A DNA stretch of 41,319 nt from Burkholderiales bacterium. GTDB taxonomy: Bacteria > Pseudomonadota > Gammaproteobacteria > Burkholderiales > Usitatibacteraceae. Positions 34,501 through 41,319 of the stretch are shown one piece after another. The position numbers and the translations under genes are program-made. The number at the start of each line of letters is the position of its first letter. The stretch's first letter is position 1. The notes beneath the pieces are model-generated. The model saw only the letters and a list, made by a program, of their open reading frames with translations, made no database searches and was not told where the DNA came from. Where the stretch lies: contig JANYDB010000021.1 in assembly GCA_025359985.1 (NCBI GenBank), positions 1 through 41,319 of the forward strand, given 5' to 3'.

Positions 34501-36225
34501 ATGAACGCAAAATTTGACCGCTTTTATCGCTACGCTGATTTCTCCCAACTGCTTCATGATTACGTTCAGGCCTTTCCTGACTTACTCAGTATTGAAAGTA
34601 TCGGTAAAAGCCATGAGGGTCGCGATATTTGGGTGGTGACGGCAACCAATCAAAAAACTGGCGCCGCTGCCGATAAACCCGCCTATTGGATCGATGCCAA
34701 CATTCACGCCAGTGAATTGGCCGGTGGCGCAGCCGCGATGTATTTGATCGACAACTTGACCAAAAATTATGGCAAGCATGAAGATGTGACGCGCTGCTTT
34801 GACACTCGCGCGATGTATATTTGCCCGCGCATGAATCCGGATGGTGCTGAATGGGCGCTACGCGACACGCCTAAAATTATCCGCTCCGGCACACGCAGTT
34901 ATCCCTATGAAGAAGACGCCATCGACGGCCTCGATATTGAGGATATTGACGGCGATGGCCGCATTCTTTCGATGCGCATGAAAGATGCCAACGGCAACTG
35001 GAAATGTCATCCCACCGACCCTCGCCTGATGATTGCGCGCGAGCCAACTGAATACGGCGGCAACTATTATCGAATGCTGCCAGAAGGGCTGTTGCGTGAT
35101 TACGATGGCTACACCATCAAGGTCAACAAAGACAAGCAAGGCCTCGATTTAAATCGCAATTTTCCGGCGGGTTGGCGGCAGGAATTCGAGCAGTTCGGAG
35201 CCGGACCTTATCCCACCTCGGAGCCGGAAGTACGCGCCGTGGTTCACTTCATTACGCACCACCAAAATATTACCGGCGGCACTTCTTTTCACACCTGGAG
35301 CGGAGTGCTGTTGCGGCCATCGTCCACCTCTGCCGATGAAGACATGCCGGCTGAAGATTTATGGGCTTTTAAAGAGCAGGGTGAAAAGGGAACAGCGTTG
35401 ACGGGCTATCCGGCGATCAGTGTTTATCACGAGTTTCGCTATCATCCGAAAGATGTTATCACCGGTACCTTTGACTGGATTTACGAGCACCTTGGCTTGT
35501 ACGAATGGACCATCGAAATCTGGTGCCCGATGCGCGAAGCCGGCATTACCGATTACAAATACATCGACTGGTTTCGCGATCATCCCGTCGAAGATGATCT
35601 GAAAATGCTGGCTTGGGCCGATCGGGAATTGAATGGTAAGGGCTATATCGACTGGTATAAATTTAATCATCCGCAGCTGGGCGAAATTGAAATAGGCGGA
35701 TGGGACAAAATTCATTGTTTCCGCAATCCGCCGTCGCATTTGCTCGAACGCGAAATTGCCAAATTCCCGGACTGGCTGATCTATAACGCCATGATTTCGC
35801 CCAAGCTCGAATTGGTCGATGCCACCTCCACCAAAATATCCGACGATACCTATCGCATCACGATGGTGGTGCAGAACACCGGCTATTTGCCAAGCTATGT
35901 TTCCAAGCGCGCACTGGCCCGACAGCAGACGCGGGGCGTTGTTGCTGAGATTGAATTACCAAATACGATCATCGGGGACACCGGCGGAAAGATTGCGCTG
36001 GTATCCGGTAAATCACGTCAGTTGATGGGCGAGCTGGAAGGGCGTGCTTATAAACACAGCCTGATGAGTTTCTGGACCGACACCACGCCTACTTCAGACC
36101 GCTGCGTTTGCGAGTGGATTATCAAAGCAGAAGGCAATTGCAGTGACGAGATTGTGTTGGTTGCAAAACATGAAAAAGCGGGAACCCTGCGCATACCGCT
36201 GAACTACAAAGCAAATCAAAAGTAA
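34501..36225 (+). CDS. M14 zinc carboxypeptidase-like protein
   Basis: The first ~350 of 574 residues form an M14 peptidase domain. Zinc ligands are in NIHASELAGG (His69, Glu72) and SFHTWSG (His264). YICPRMNPDGAEW, LDLNRNFPAGW (Arg219) and WTIEIW (Glu339, catalytic) complete the site. Between them lies an insertion DGLDIEDIDGDGRI that looks like a Ca-binding DxDGDG loop. The C-terminal ~170 residues form a beta-rich extra domain (MVVQNTGYLPSYVSKRA...). No signal peptide is seen, so the enzyme may be cytoplasmic. The substrate is unknown. Confidence 0.85.
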   Translation: MNAKFDRFYRYADFSQLLHDYVQAFPDLLSIESIGKSHEGRDIWVVTATNQKTGAAADKPAYWIDANIHASELAGGAAAMYLIDNLTKNYGKHEDVTRCFDTRAMYICPRMNPDGAEWALRDTPKIIRSGTRSYPYEEDAIDGLDIEDIDGDGRILSMRMKDANGNWKCHPTDPRLMIAREPTEYGGNYYRMLPEGLLRDYDGYTIKVNKDKQGLDLNRNFPAGWRQEFEQFGAGPYPTSEPEVRAVVHFITHHQNITGGTSFHTWSGVLLRPSSTSADEDMPAEDLWAFKEQGEKGTALTGYPAISVYHEFRYHPKDVITGTFDWIYEHLGLYEWTIEIWCPMREAGITDYKYIDWFRDHPVEDDLKMLAWADRELNGKGYIDWYKFNHPQLGEIEIGGWDKIHCFRNPPSHLLEREIAKFPDWLIYNAMISPKLELVDATSTKISDDTYRITMVVQNTGYLPSYVSKRALARQQTRGVVAEIELPNTIIGDTGGKIALVSGKSRQLMGELEGRAYKHSLMSFWTDTTPTSDRCVCEWIIKAEGNCSDEIVLVAKHEKAGTLRIPLNYKANQK

Positions 36226-36358
36226 GCGAGTTAAATAGTTGGGCACCGATGCGAACACCGCTATGGGCCGGTCTAGACACAACAATTGACAATATTAGTC
36301 AGGAAATTATCCTAGGTGTAGCACACAATTTAGGATTGATTATTATTGAATTGTTTAG

Positions 36359-36775
36359 ATGCCTTACTCGTTGGTTATTTTTCCGGAGCAGGAATTTTTT
36401 TTGGTGACATGTACCGGCGTCATCAATGATTCCGATCTTTATGATTTCCGCGCTACCCTGCTCGCGGAAACGCGCCTGAAACATGTAAGCAAGCGGCTTT
36501 ACGACGCCCGGCAAGTCAGCAGAATCACATTCTCGTCATTAAATTTTTGGCGCATGATTTCCGTCGTGCAGTCTGTGCCCGACATTCGGCGCGCGTTTGT
36601 GATGCCGCGCAACGGTTGTATCAGCTGGACATTCCGGATCACACTTCAATTCTTCAGCGCGGGGCGGGAATCAAAGATTTTTTTTGACATGAACGATGCA
36701 CTGGCGTGGCTTCAACTTAACCATGACGAGGTATTTTCCAGTGACAAATCCCGGTTGATAGGTGATATACCGTAG
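36359..36775 (+). CDS. Small STAS/SpoIIAA-like protein, unknown
   Basis: The 138-residue protein opens with a beta-rich segment (MPYSLVIFPEQEFFLVTCTGVINDSDL), followed by KRLYDARQVSRI, RRAFVMPRN and a helix near the end (DMNDALAWLQ). The pattern of a two-strand start, a helix, a conserved LYDAR strand and FDMNDALAWL resembles SpoIIAA/STAS-like proteins in environmental bacteria. Function is not known. It lies 133 bases after the peptidase gene. Confidence 0.55.
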   Translation: MPYSLVIFPEQEFFLVTCTGVINDSDLYDFRATLLAETRLKHVSKRLYDARQVSRITFSSLNFWRMISVVQSVPDIRRAFVMPRNGCISWTFRITLQFFSAGRESKIFFDMNDALAWLQLNHDEVFSSDKSRLIGDIP

Positions 36776-37150
36776 TGTATTTACCTGGCATGCGCTGCCA
36801 TTGATTGTGCAAACAGAATAAGTCCGCGCTATCCCCTGCAACACCACAAGGGGTCGCGATTTCGCCGTCTTTCGCAATTTCCCGTAGCGGACTGCGACCG
36901 TTTGATTACTATGTAAATCAGGCGCATGTACCTGTGTTGTCTCCATCGCGGCGCAACTGCTGGTGCGCAAGATAACGGCAATTCTTCTATAGGGTGCCCA
37001 ACGCCCGTGGCGAGCTCGATGTCGTCCCAGCTACTGCATACGTGCGCCGATCAACCGTGCTTTACCTTCTTCGCCATGCGGGCGGTTTTGAGTCGGCGTC
37101 CTCGAACAATTTGCACGATTTGAAACAGACGACAAACGCCGAATTGTCTT
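36776..37150. other. Non-coding or decayed stretch
   Basis: Several short open frames exist on both strands, but none has recognisable motifs or a good ribosome site. Its position next to a broken Cdd1-like gene suggests degraded coding sequence. No terminator is clear. Confidence 0.4.
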
Positions 37151-37414
37151 TCAGTTTTTCCAATACCACCATTGCAGTTTTTCCGGATCGTGTTGCGTCT
37201 TGGAGGTCGAGGCATAGTAAACCGCACAGCGAAATACATAGAGCAAACAACGATCATGAATCTCGCCGTTGGTATCACACACGGCATCGAAAAGCTTCTG
37301 CGGATCGGCGTTCTTTAATTGCGCAATTTAGGTAATGCCGATGCCGTGCAAATCCCCGGCGATGGATGGGCCTATGCCGGGAATCTGCTGAAGTTCAGAT
37401 GTTGGCCGGGTTGG
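37151..37414 (-). pseudogene. Cdd1-like helix-hairpin-helix protein, nonsense-mutated
   Basis: The minus strand encodes, in one frame, LQQIPGIGPSIAGDLHGIGIT, of which the HhH core is IPGIGPSIAGDLHGIGI. An in-frame TAA follows at 37328-37330. After it come IAQLKNADPQKLFDAVC, DRCLLYVFRCAVYYA and finally LQWWYWKN and a stop. This is the pattern of the small Cdd1 (pathogenicity locus) family, whose DRCxLYVFRCAVY and WWxWK motifs are highly conserved. No start codon is visible; the frame runs back into the end of the VOC gene. AAA to TAA would explain the stop. Confidence 0.7.
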
Positions 37415-37424
37415 CTTTGTTGAC

Positions 37425-37787
37425 TTAATTAAGTTGGCTCGCAGGTTCGATTTTAAAATGTGGATTTTCGATCAGCCCCAATACATTGCCGTCAGAATCC
37501 AGCACCGTTGCCACCCGGATACCACCACCGACATCTTTGATCGCGGAATGGGGGTTGGCGCCGATGGAAAGCATGCGTGTGTATTCGGTTTCAATGTTGG
37601 CTGTGCCCCAATAAGTGGTGCTGCCTTCTCCATCCGGGATCAAGCCCAGCTCATAGCCGCCGATATTGAAGCCCACATAAAAAGGTTCGTTAAAATACGG
37701 CTCTTTACCCACCATGCGGGTATACCAGGCTGTCGCTGCCGACATATCGCTAACTGAATAAATGATGGTGCGCAGTCCTTGAAACAT
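37425..37787 (-). CDS. VOC family (glyoxalase/bleomycin resistance fold) protein
   Basis: The 120-residue protein begins MFQGLRTIIYSVSDMSAATAWY, with core YSVSDMSAATAWY. It has GGYELGLIPDGEG and a second-half DVGGGIRVATVLDSDGNVLGLIENP, the usual VOC ending. Members are metal-dependent lyases, dioxygenases or binding proteins; the substrate is unknown here. ATG 37787 is preceded by AAGGAGCAACT, a strong ribosome site, so the longer open frame to 37835 is rejected. The broken Cdd1-like gene follows directly. Confidence 0.85.
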   Translation of the reverse strand: MFQGLRTIIYSVSDMSAATAWYTRMVGKEPYFNEPFYVGFNIGGYELGLIPDGEGSTTYWGTANIETEYTRMLSIGANPHSAIKDVGGGIRVATVLDSDGNVLGLIENPHFKIEPASQLN

Positions 37788-37899
37788 AGTTGCTCCTTTG
37801 CATGCCGTTCTTGGTATTTTCGTGAAATTCATCATGCTAACTCAAGCCATGCCAGCCGGTGCGCTTGCATTCTGAGCCGCGAATTTTACAAAACGATGG

Positions 37900-38790
37900 C
37901 TACCGCTTCCATTCCGGATTAGTCACCCGCAGCTCGTGCTGCTGCTCGATCAGCGCCTGATAAAAAGCCAGCCTTGAGCGGTGGATTTTTTTGGCTTCAG
38001 CGGCGGCGATGACCGCACAGCCGGGCTCGCGCAAATGGATGCAGTTGCTATATTTGCAGGTGCCAATATAGGGGCGAAATTCCGGCATGGCATAGGCAAT
38101 ATCATCATCGCTTAAATGGAACAAGCCGAATGACTGCAGGCCGGGCGAATCAATGATTGAAGTTGAAGCGCCCAGCCGATAGAGCCGGGTGTAGGTGGTG
38201 GTGTGCTTGCCGGCATCGAGCGCTTCTGAAAAAATGCCTTCCTTTGCCACATCACGCATCACCAGATGGTTTACGGTGCGTGATTTCCCCATGCCCGATT
38301 GACCGACCAGCAGGGTGGTTTTGCCGGCAAGGTGAGGGCGCAAGGGTTCAATGTCGATTTTGGCCGACATGGGCAACACGGTGTAGCCGATGTCCTCGAA
38401 TTTTTTGAGGCTGATTTTTGCTTCTTCAAATTCCGGCAAATCTTTTTTATTGAGCATGATGATCGGCGCGATGCCCGCCGCATCACAGGCCACCAGACAC
38501 AGGCTCAAAAAGGTTTCGCTGAAAGTGGGCCGCGGGGCGACGATGATCACGGCCTGATCGATATTCGCGGCCAGTGTTTTTTCGCGGAAGGCATCGGTAC
38601 GAAACAGTACATTGCGGCGCGGATGAACCTCATCAATACGACCATTGCCGGGCGAGGTGATCGATATTTCGACCTCGTCACCGCAGGTGACGTCCTGTTT
38701 TTTGCCTTTTCGCACGCAGGTAAACGGGGTGTTGTCGGCCAGCTCGACCAAAAAATCACGACCAAAATCGCCGGTGACCGTCGCTCTCAA
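37900..38790 (-). CDS. rsgA: Ribosome small-subunit GTPase RsgA
   Basis: The 296-residue circularly permuted GTPase helps 30S subunit maturation. An OB-fold domain lies at the N-terminus (GDFGRDFLVELADNTPFTCV, core GDFGRDFLVEL). G4 NKKD precedes G1 GQSGMGKS and G3 DSPGLQ. The C-terminal zinc knuckle is CKYSNCIHLREPGCAV. The start is TTG at 38790 and overlaps the preceding PCBD stop (TTGA), so translation is coupled. Confidence 0.96.
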   Translation of the reverse strand: MRATVTGDFGRDFLVELADNTPFTCVRKGKKQDVTCGDEVEISITSPGNGRIDEVHPRRNVLFRTDAFREKTLAANIDQAVIIVAPRPTFSETFLSLCLVACDAAGIAPIIMLNKKDLPEFEEAKISLKKFEDIGYTVLPMSAKIDIEPLRPHLAGKTTLLVGQSGMGKSRTVNHLVMRDVAKEGIFSEALDAGKHTTTYTRLYRLGASTSIIDSPGLQSFGLFHLSDDDIAYAMPEFRPYIGTCKYSNCIHLREPGCAVIAAAEAKKIHRSRLAFYQALIEQQHELRVTNPEWKR

Positions 38791-39125
38791 AGCGCAAACA
38801 ATCTATCAAGTTTTGCCGCGCAAATAAAATCATTCAGGGTAATACCGCCCGCATCATGGGTGGAATAGCTCACCACGCAGCGGTTGTAATGCACGCCCAT
38901 ATCTGGATGATGATCTTCGCGATGTGAAACCCAGGCGCTTGCGTTGACGAATGCCAGTGTTTCATAATAATTTTTAAACGGGAAGGTTTTCTGCAGCGCA
39001 TTGCCTTGGCTGTTGTTAACCACCGTCCAGTCTGTAAGCGCCGCGAGATGCTTTGCAATATTGGTCGCGTCAAGTGCGGTGGCTTGCCCGCCGGGGGCGC
39101 ATTTAAGGTCTGCGAGTGAGGTCAT
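38787..39125 (-). CDS. 4a-hydroxytetrahydrobiopterin dehydratase (PCBD)
   Basis: The 112-residue protein has the conserved FPFKNYYETLAFVNASAW region and the active-site motif EDHHPDMGVHYNRCVVSYSTHDAGG, core DHHPDMGVHYNRCVV. It dehydrates the pterin carbinolamine formed by aromatic amino acid hydroxylases. No such hydroxylase gene is in the window. It lies 32 bases after the M48 protease gene and overlaps rsgA, so the three probably form one operon. Confidence 0.93.
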   Translation of the reverse strand: MTSLADLKCAPGGQATALDATNIAKHLAALTDWTVVNNSQGNALQKTFPFKNYYETLAFVNASAWVSHREDHHPDMGVHYNRCVVSYSTHDAGGITLNDFICAAKLDRLFAL

Positions 39126-39157
39126 TTTTTTACCGGTTTAGTTTGAGGGCATGCAGG

Positions 39158-40435
39158 CTATTGAGTCGGGAACGCACGTAAATGTGCAATCCGTATTGAA
39201 GCTGGTGGGTGCGAATCATAGACAGCGGAATGCAACGGGTCTGGCGTCAGTGTAGCGGCATTATCGCGATACAGCTTGACCAGCGCACTAATCAGATCTT
39301 CTGCACGGGTTTGTGAAGCGGCGTAGGCATCGGCTTCAAACTCGTGTTTGCGTGAGCGCATGCTGCCCAGTGGCGTCAGCCAAAATGTGAATACCGGCAG
39401 CACCAGGAAGAATAATAAAAGTGCGACTGCCACCTGCGGTGCGCTTGCGCCGACGCCTACCCCCAGGCCCGCATAAAACCACGGCTGGTTAATCACCCAG
39501 CCCATCACCGCCAGAATAATCAGCGTGAACAAAAATTGCGTGATGATCATTTTATAAATATGTTTGCGTTTGAAATGGCCCAGCTCGTGCGCGAGCACTG
39601 CCTCGATTTCGGACGGCGTGAGCCGCTCGATCAAGGTATCGAAAAACACGATGCGCTTGGTCTTGCCAAAGCCGGTGAAGTAAGCATTGCCGTGGCTGGA
39701 ACGGGCAGAACCATCCATCACAAATAACCCGCTTGATTTAAAGCCACAGCGGCTTAACAACGCCTCAATGCGCGCTTTCAAACTCTCGTCCTGCAGCGGC
39801 TTGAATTTATTGAATAGCGGCGCGATAAAATTCGGATAAATCGCCATCATCAGCAAGCTGAAGCCCAGCCACATCAGCCACACATACAGCCACCAGTAAG
39901 TGCCCATCTGCGCCATCAGCCAAAAAGTTGCGAGCAATAAAGGCACGCCGATCAAAGCCGACAGCACCAAACCTTTGAGCGCATCCAGCACATACAGCTT
40001 GAGCGTGATTTTATTGAAACCATAACGCGCCTCAATATTAAAGGTGCGATACAGATCAAACGGAATAGAAATAAGTGAGCTCAATATCATCACACCCACC
40101 ACCAGCGCCAGCCCGCGCATATAGCCTGCGCTGCCGATCACATCGCTGAAACGCGTCACCAGCGCATCCATAAACATAATTCCGCCGCCGATGGTGAGCA
40201 GCAGCAGCACCCCCGCATCCACAAAGCTCTCAAGGATTCCGAAGCGTACTTTGGTGACGGTGTAATCAGCCGCTTTTTGATGCGCTTCCAGACTGATGGT
40301 GGCGGCGAATTCGGCCGGTACGGTATCGCGATGCGCCTGCACATAAAACCAGTGTCGCAATGACAACACCGTTTGAAAAATCATCATCAAGCTCAAACAA
40401 AGCAAAAACAGAATGGTAAAAATAGAAGCAGTCAA
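39158..40435 (-). CDS. M48 (Ste24-like) membrane zinc protease
   Basis: The 425-residue membrane protease has several hydrophobic segments. The zinc motif is LAHELGHFKRKH (His283, His287), with third ligand Glu in HEFEADAYAA. The region RSSHGNAYFTGFGKTKRIVFFDTL is typical of the CAAX-protease-1/Ste24 group, here shortened to its core NAYFTGFGKTKRI. It probably cleaves or turns over membrane proteins. I chose TTG 40435, with AAGGAC seven bases upstream. The frame is open to 40645, but that part overlaps orn on the other strand. Confidence 0.88.
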   Translation of the reverse strand: MTASIFTILFLLCLSLMMIFQTVLSLRHWFYVQAHRDTVPAEFAATISLEAHQKAADYTVTKVRFGILESFVDAGVLLLLTIGGGIMFMDALVTRFSDVIGSAGYMRGLALVVGVMILSSLISIPFDLYRTFNIEARYGFNKITLKLYVLDALKGLVLSALIGVPLLLATFWLMAQMGTYWWLYVWLMWLGFSLLMMAIYPNFIAPLFNKFKPLQDESLKARIEALLSRCGFKSSGLFVMDGSARSSHGNAYFTGFGKTKRIVFFDTLIERLTPSEIEAVLAHELGHFKRKHIYKMIITQFLFTLIILAVMGWVINQPWFYAGLGVGVGASAPQVAVALLLFFLVLPVFTFWLTPLGSMRSRKHEFEADAYAASQTRAEDLISALVKLYRDNAATLTPDPLHSAVYDSHPPASIRIAHLRAFPTQ

Positions 40436-40508
40436 AGCGCGTCCTTCATGAGAAAATGCGGAGATTGTTTTAAACCCTCGATTCAATAACCCTATTTTAC
40501 GGCCCATC
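40436..40508. promoter_or_regulatory. Short divergent promoter region, M48 / orn
   Basis: Only 73 bases separate the two divergent starts and both promoters must fit here or overlap the coding ends. AT-rich runs TGTTTTAAACC and CCCTATTTTA are visible, but no clean -35/-10 pair. Confidence 0.35.
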
Positions 40509-41057
40509 ATGCCCCAAGACCAAAACAACCTCATCTGGATCGACATGGAAATGACTGGCCTCGTGCCAGAAACCGATGGCGTCATCGAAATTGCCTTGGT
40601 CATTACCGATGCCCAGCTCAACAGCATCTCCGAAGCGCCCGTCATGGCGATCCATCAAACCGATGCGGTCATGGACGGCATGGACGCCTGGAATAAATCG
40701 ACCCATAAAAAATCCGGCTTGATTGATCGCGTCAAAGCATCGACACTCAATTACGAAGATGTAGAAAACAAGATGATCGCTTTTTTAAAAAACCATGTGC
40801 CCGCCAGCGTGTCGCCCATGTGCGGCAATTCAATCTGTCAGGATCGCCGCTTCCTCGCCCGCTGCATGCCCAAGCTCGAAGCTTATTTCCACTATCGCAA
40901 CCTCGATGTTTCCACTCTGAAGGAGCTCGCCAAACGCTGGAAACCCCAGATCATGGGTGGGATGAAAAAGCACGGCAAACACGAAGCCCTGGCCGATATT
41001 TACGAAAGCATCGAAGAGCTGAAATACTACCGCGAGCATTTTTTAAATCTCGGCTGA
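40509..41057 (+). CDS. orn: Oligoribonuclease
   Basis: The 182-residue DEDDh exonuclease degrades very short RNAs, including pGpG from cyclic di-GMP turnover. Motifs are WIDMEMTGL (Asp12, Glu14), [26 protein letters not shown], and the C-terminal [18 protein letters not shown], core HEALADI with the catalytic His and Asp. Length is canonical. It is divergent from the M48-PCBD-rsgA operon. Confidence 0.96.
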   Translation: MPQDQNNLIWIDMEMTGLVPETDGVIEIALVITDAQLNSISEAPVMAIHQTDAVMDGMDAWNKSTHKKSGLIDRVKASTLNYEDVENKMIAFLKNHVPASVSPMCGNSICQDRRFLARCMPKLEAYFHYRNLDVSTLKELAKRWKPQIMGGMKKHGKHEALADIYESIEELKYYREHFLNLG

Positions 41058-41288
41058 GCTCGATGAGTGATGCCGGGTGAGTGGTGCAGAGTATTGTTTG
41101 GCTGATTCGGGTGCAATGAGTGGCGGGTTTAACGCCGTCAATTTAAAATTTAAAACTCTAGCACCGGCTGGGCTTTCAAGCCATAAGCCTGGATTCCACT
41201 TCGAATGGCGACAGATCAGGGCGCATGATGGAGGGGGTGAGGCACGAATAGCGGTACCCTTTTGTTTCTAAGACGAAAGGACATTGCC

Positions 41289-41319
41289 ATGAAGCGCACG
41301 CACCTCACCCTGAACGAAC
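41289..41319 (+). CDS. Start of a gene cut by the right edge
   Basis: GAAAGGAC stands seven bases before an ATG whose first codons read MKRTHLTLNE. The ribosome site makes a real start likely. The opening resembles the N-terminus of some IS30-type transposases, but ten residues are too few to decide. Confidence 0.4.
   Translation, partial: MKRTHLTLNE

Noticed and set aside
36994-37335. Plus-strand frame of 113 codons
   Set aside because: It lies opposite the Cdd1-like remnant, whose conserved motifs are on the minus strand.
40436-40645. Longer N-terminus for the M48 protease
   Set aside because: It would overlap the start of orn on the other strand, while TTG 40435 has a ribosome site and begins at the first membrane segment.
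1-41319. CRISPR array or rRNA operon
   Set aside because: No regularly spaced short repeats and no rRNA-like sequence were seen on reading the window.

Overview
The window looks like the chromosome of a betaproteobacterium, probably Burkholderiales or Nitrosomonadales. The signs are a glyA-nrdR-ribD-ribE-ribBA-ribH-nusB-thiL-pgpA-GDPD block, a RibBA whose C-terminal GTP cyclohydrolase half has lost its zinc cysteines, an OxyR with the cysteine pair at residues 199 and 208, a DUF6352 protein, and an orn / M48 protease / PCBD / rsgA cluster. Family names come from reading motifs by eye; no database was searched.

Region 1 (1-7200) is accessory and disturbed. A DM9 plus Cys-rich protein is cut by the left edge. 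Its last 37 codons, its terminator and the start of a following M61-type peptidase gene occur twice, at about 1265-1887 and 5185-5828. The two copies flank a translationally coupled pair: a PmtA-like methyltransferase and a membrane alkaline-phosphatase-superfamily enzyme. Both peptidase copies are pseudogenes.

Region 2 (7400-17700) is envelope related. It holds a CpeT/CpcT-like lipoprotein, a VanY-type carboxypeptidase, a repeat lipoprotein of the DUF4397 type, and a TRAP permease pair without a solute-binding protein. Divergent from the TRAP genes is a run of four: a cytochrome c fused to FG-GAP-like repeats, a DUF4266 lipoprotein ending in Gly/Cys, a DUF3570 outer-membrane barrel, and an ApbE FMN transferase. 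This run is the best candidate for an uncharacterised redox or flavinylation system. The barrel carries a D-x-x-S-G-A-S sequence resembling ApbE acceptor sites.

Region 3 (17750-26000) is a tightly packed housekeeping block for one-carbon metabolism, NrdR regulation, riboflavin and thiamine cofactors and phospholipid turnover. RibE carries a Gly/Thr-rich insertion over a hexanucleotide microsatellite.

Region 4 (26000-41319) is mixed. It holds an orphan ParA, a small nonsense-mutated gene, oxyR, tRNA-Val(CAC), a large Orn/Lys/Arg decarboxylase, DUF6352, a PlsC-like acyltransferase, a TauE/SafE permease and an M14 metallopeptidase. A Cdd1-like helix-hairpin-helix pseudogene follows. It then has a VOC protein, rsgA, PCBD, an M48 protease, orn, and the first codons of a gene cut by the right edge.
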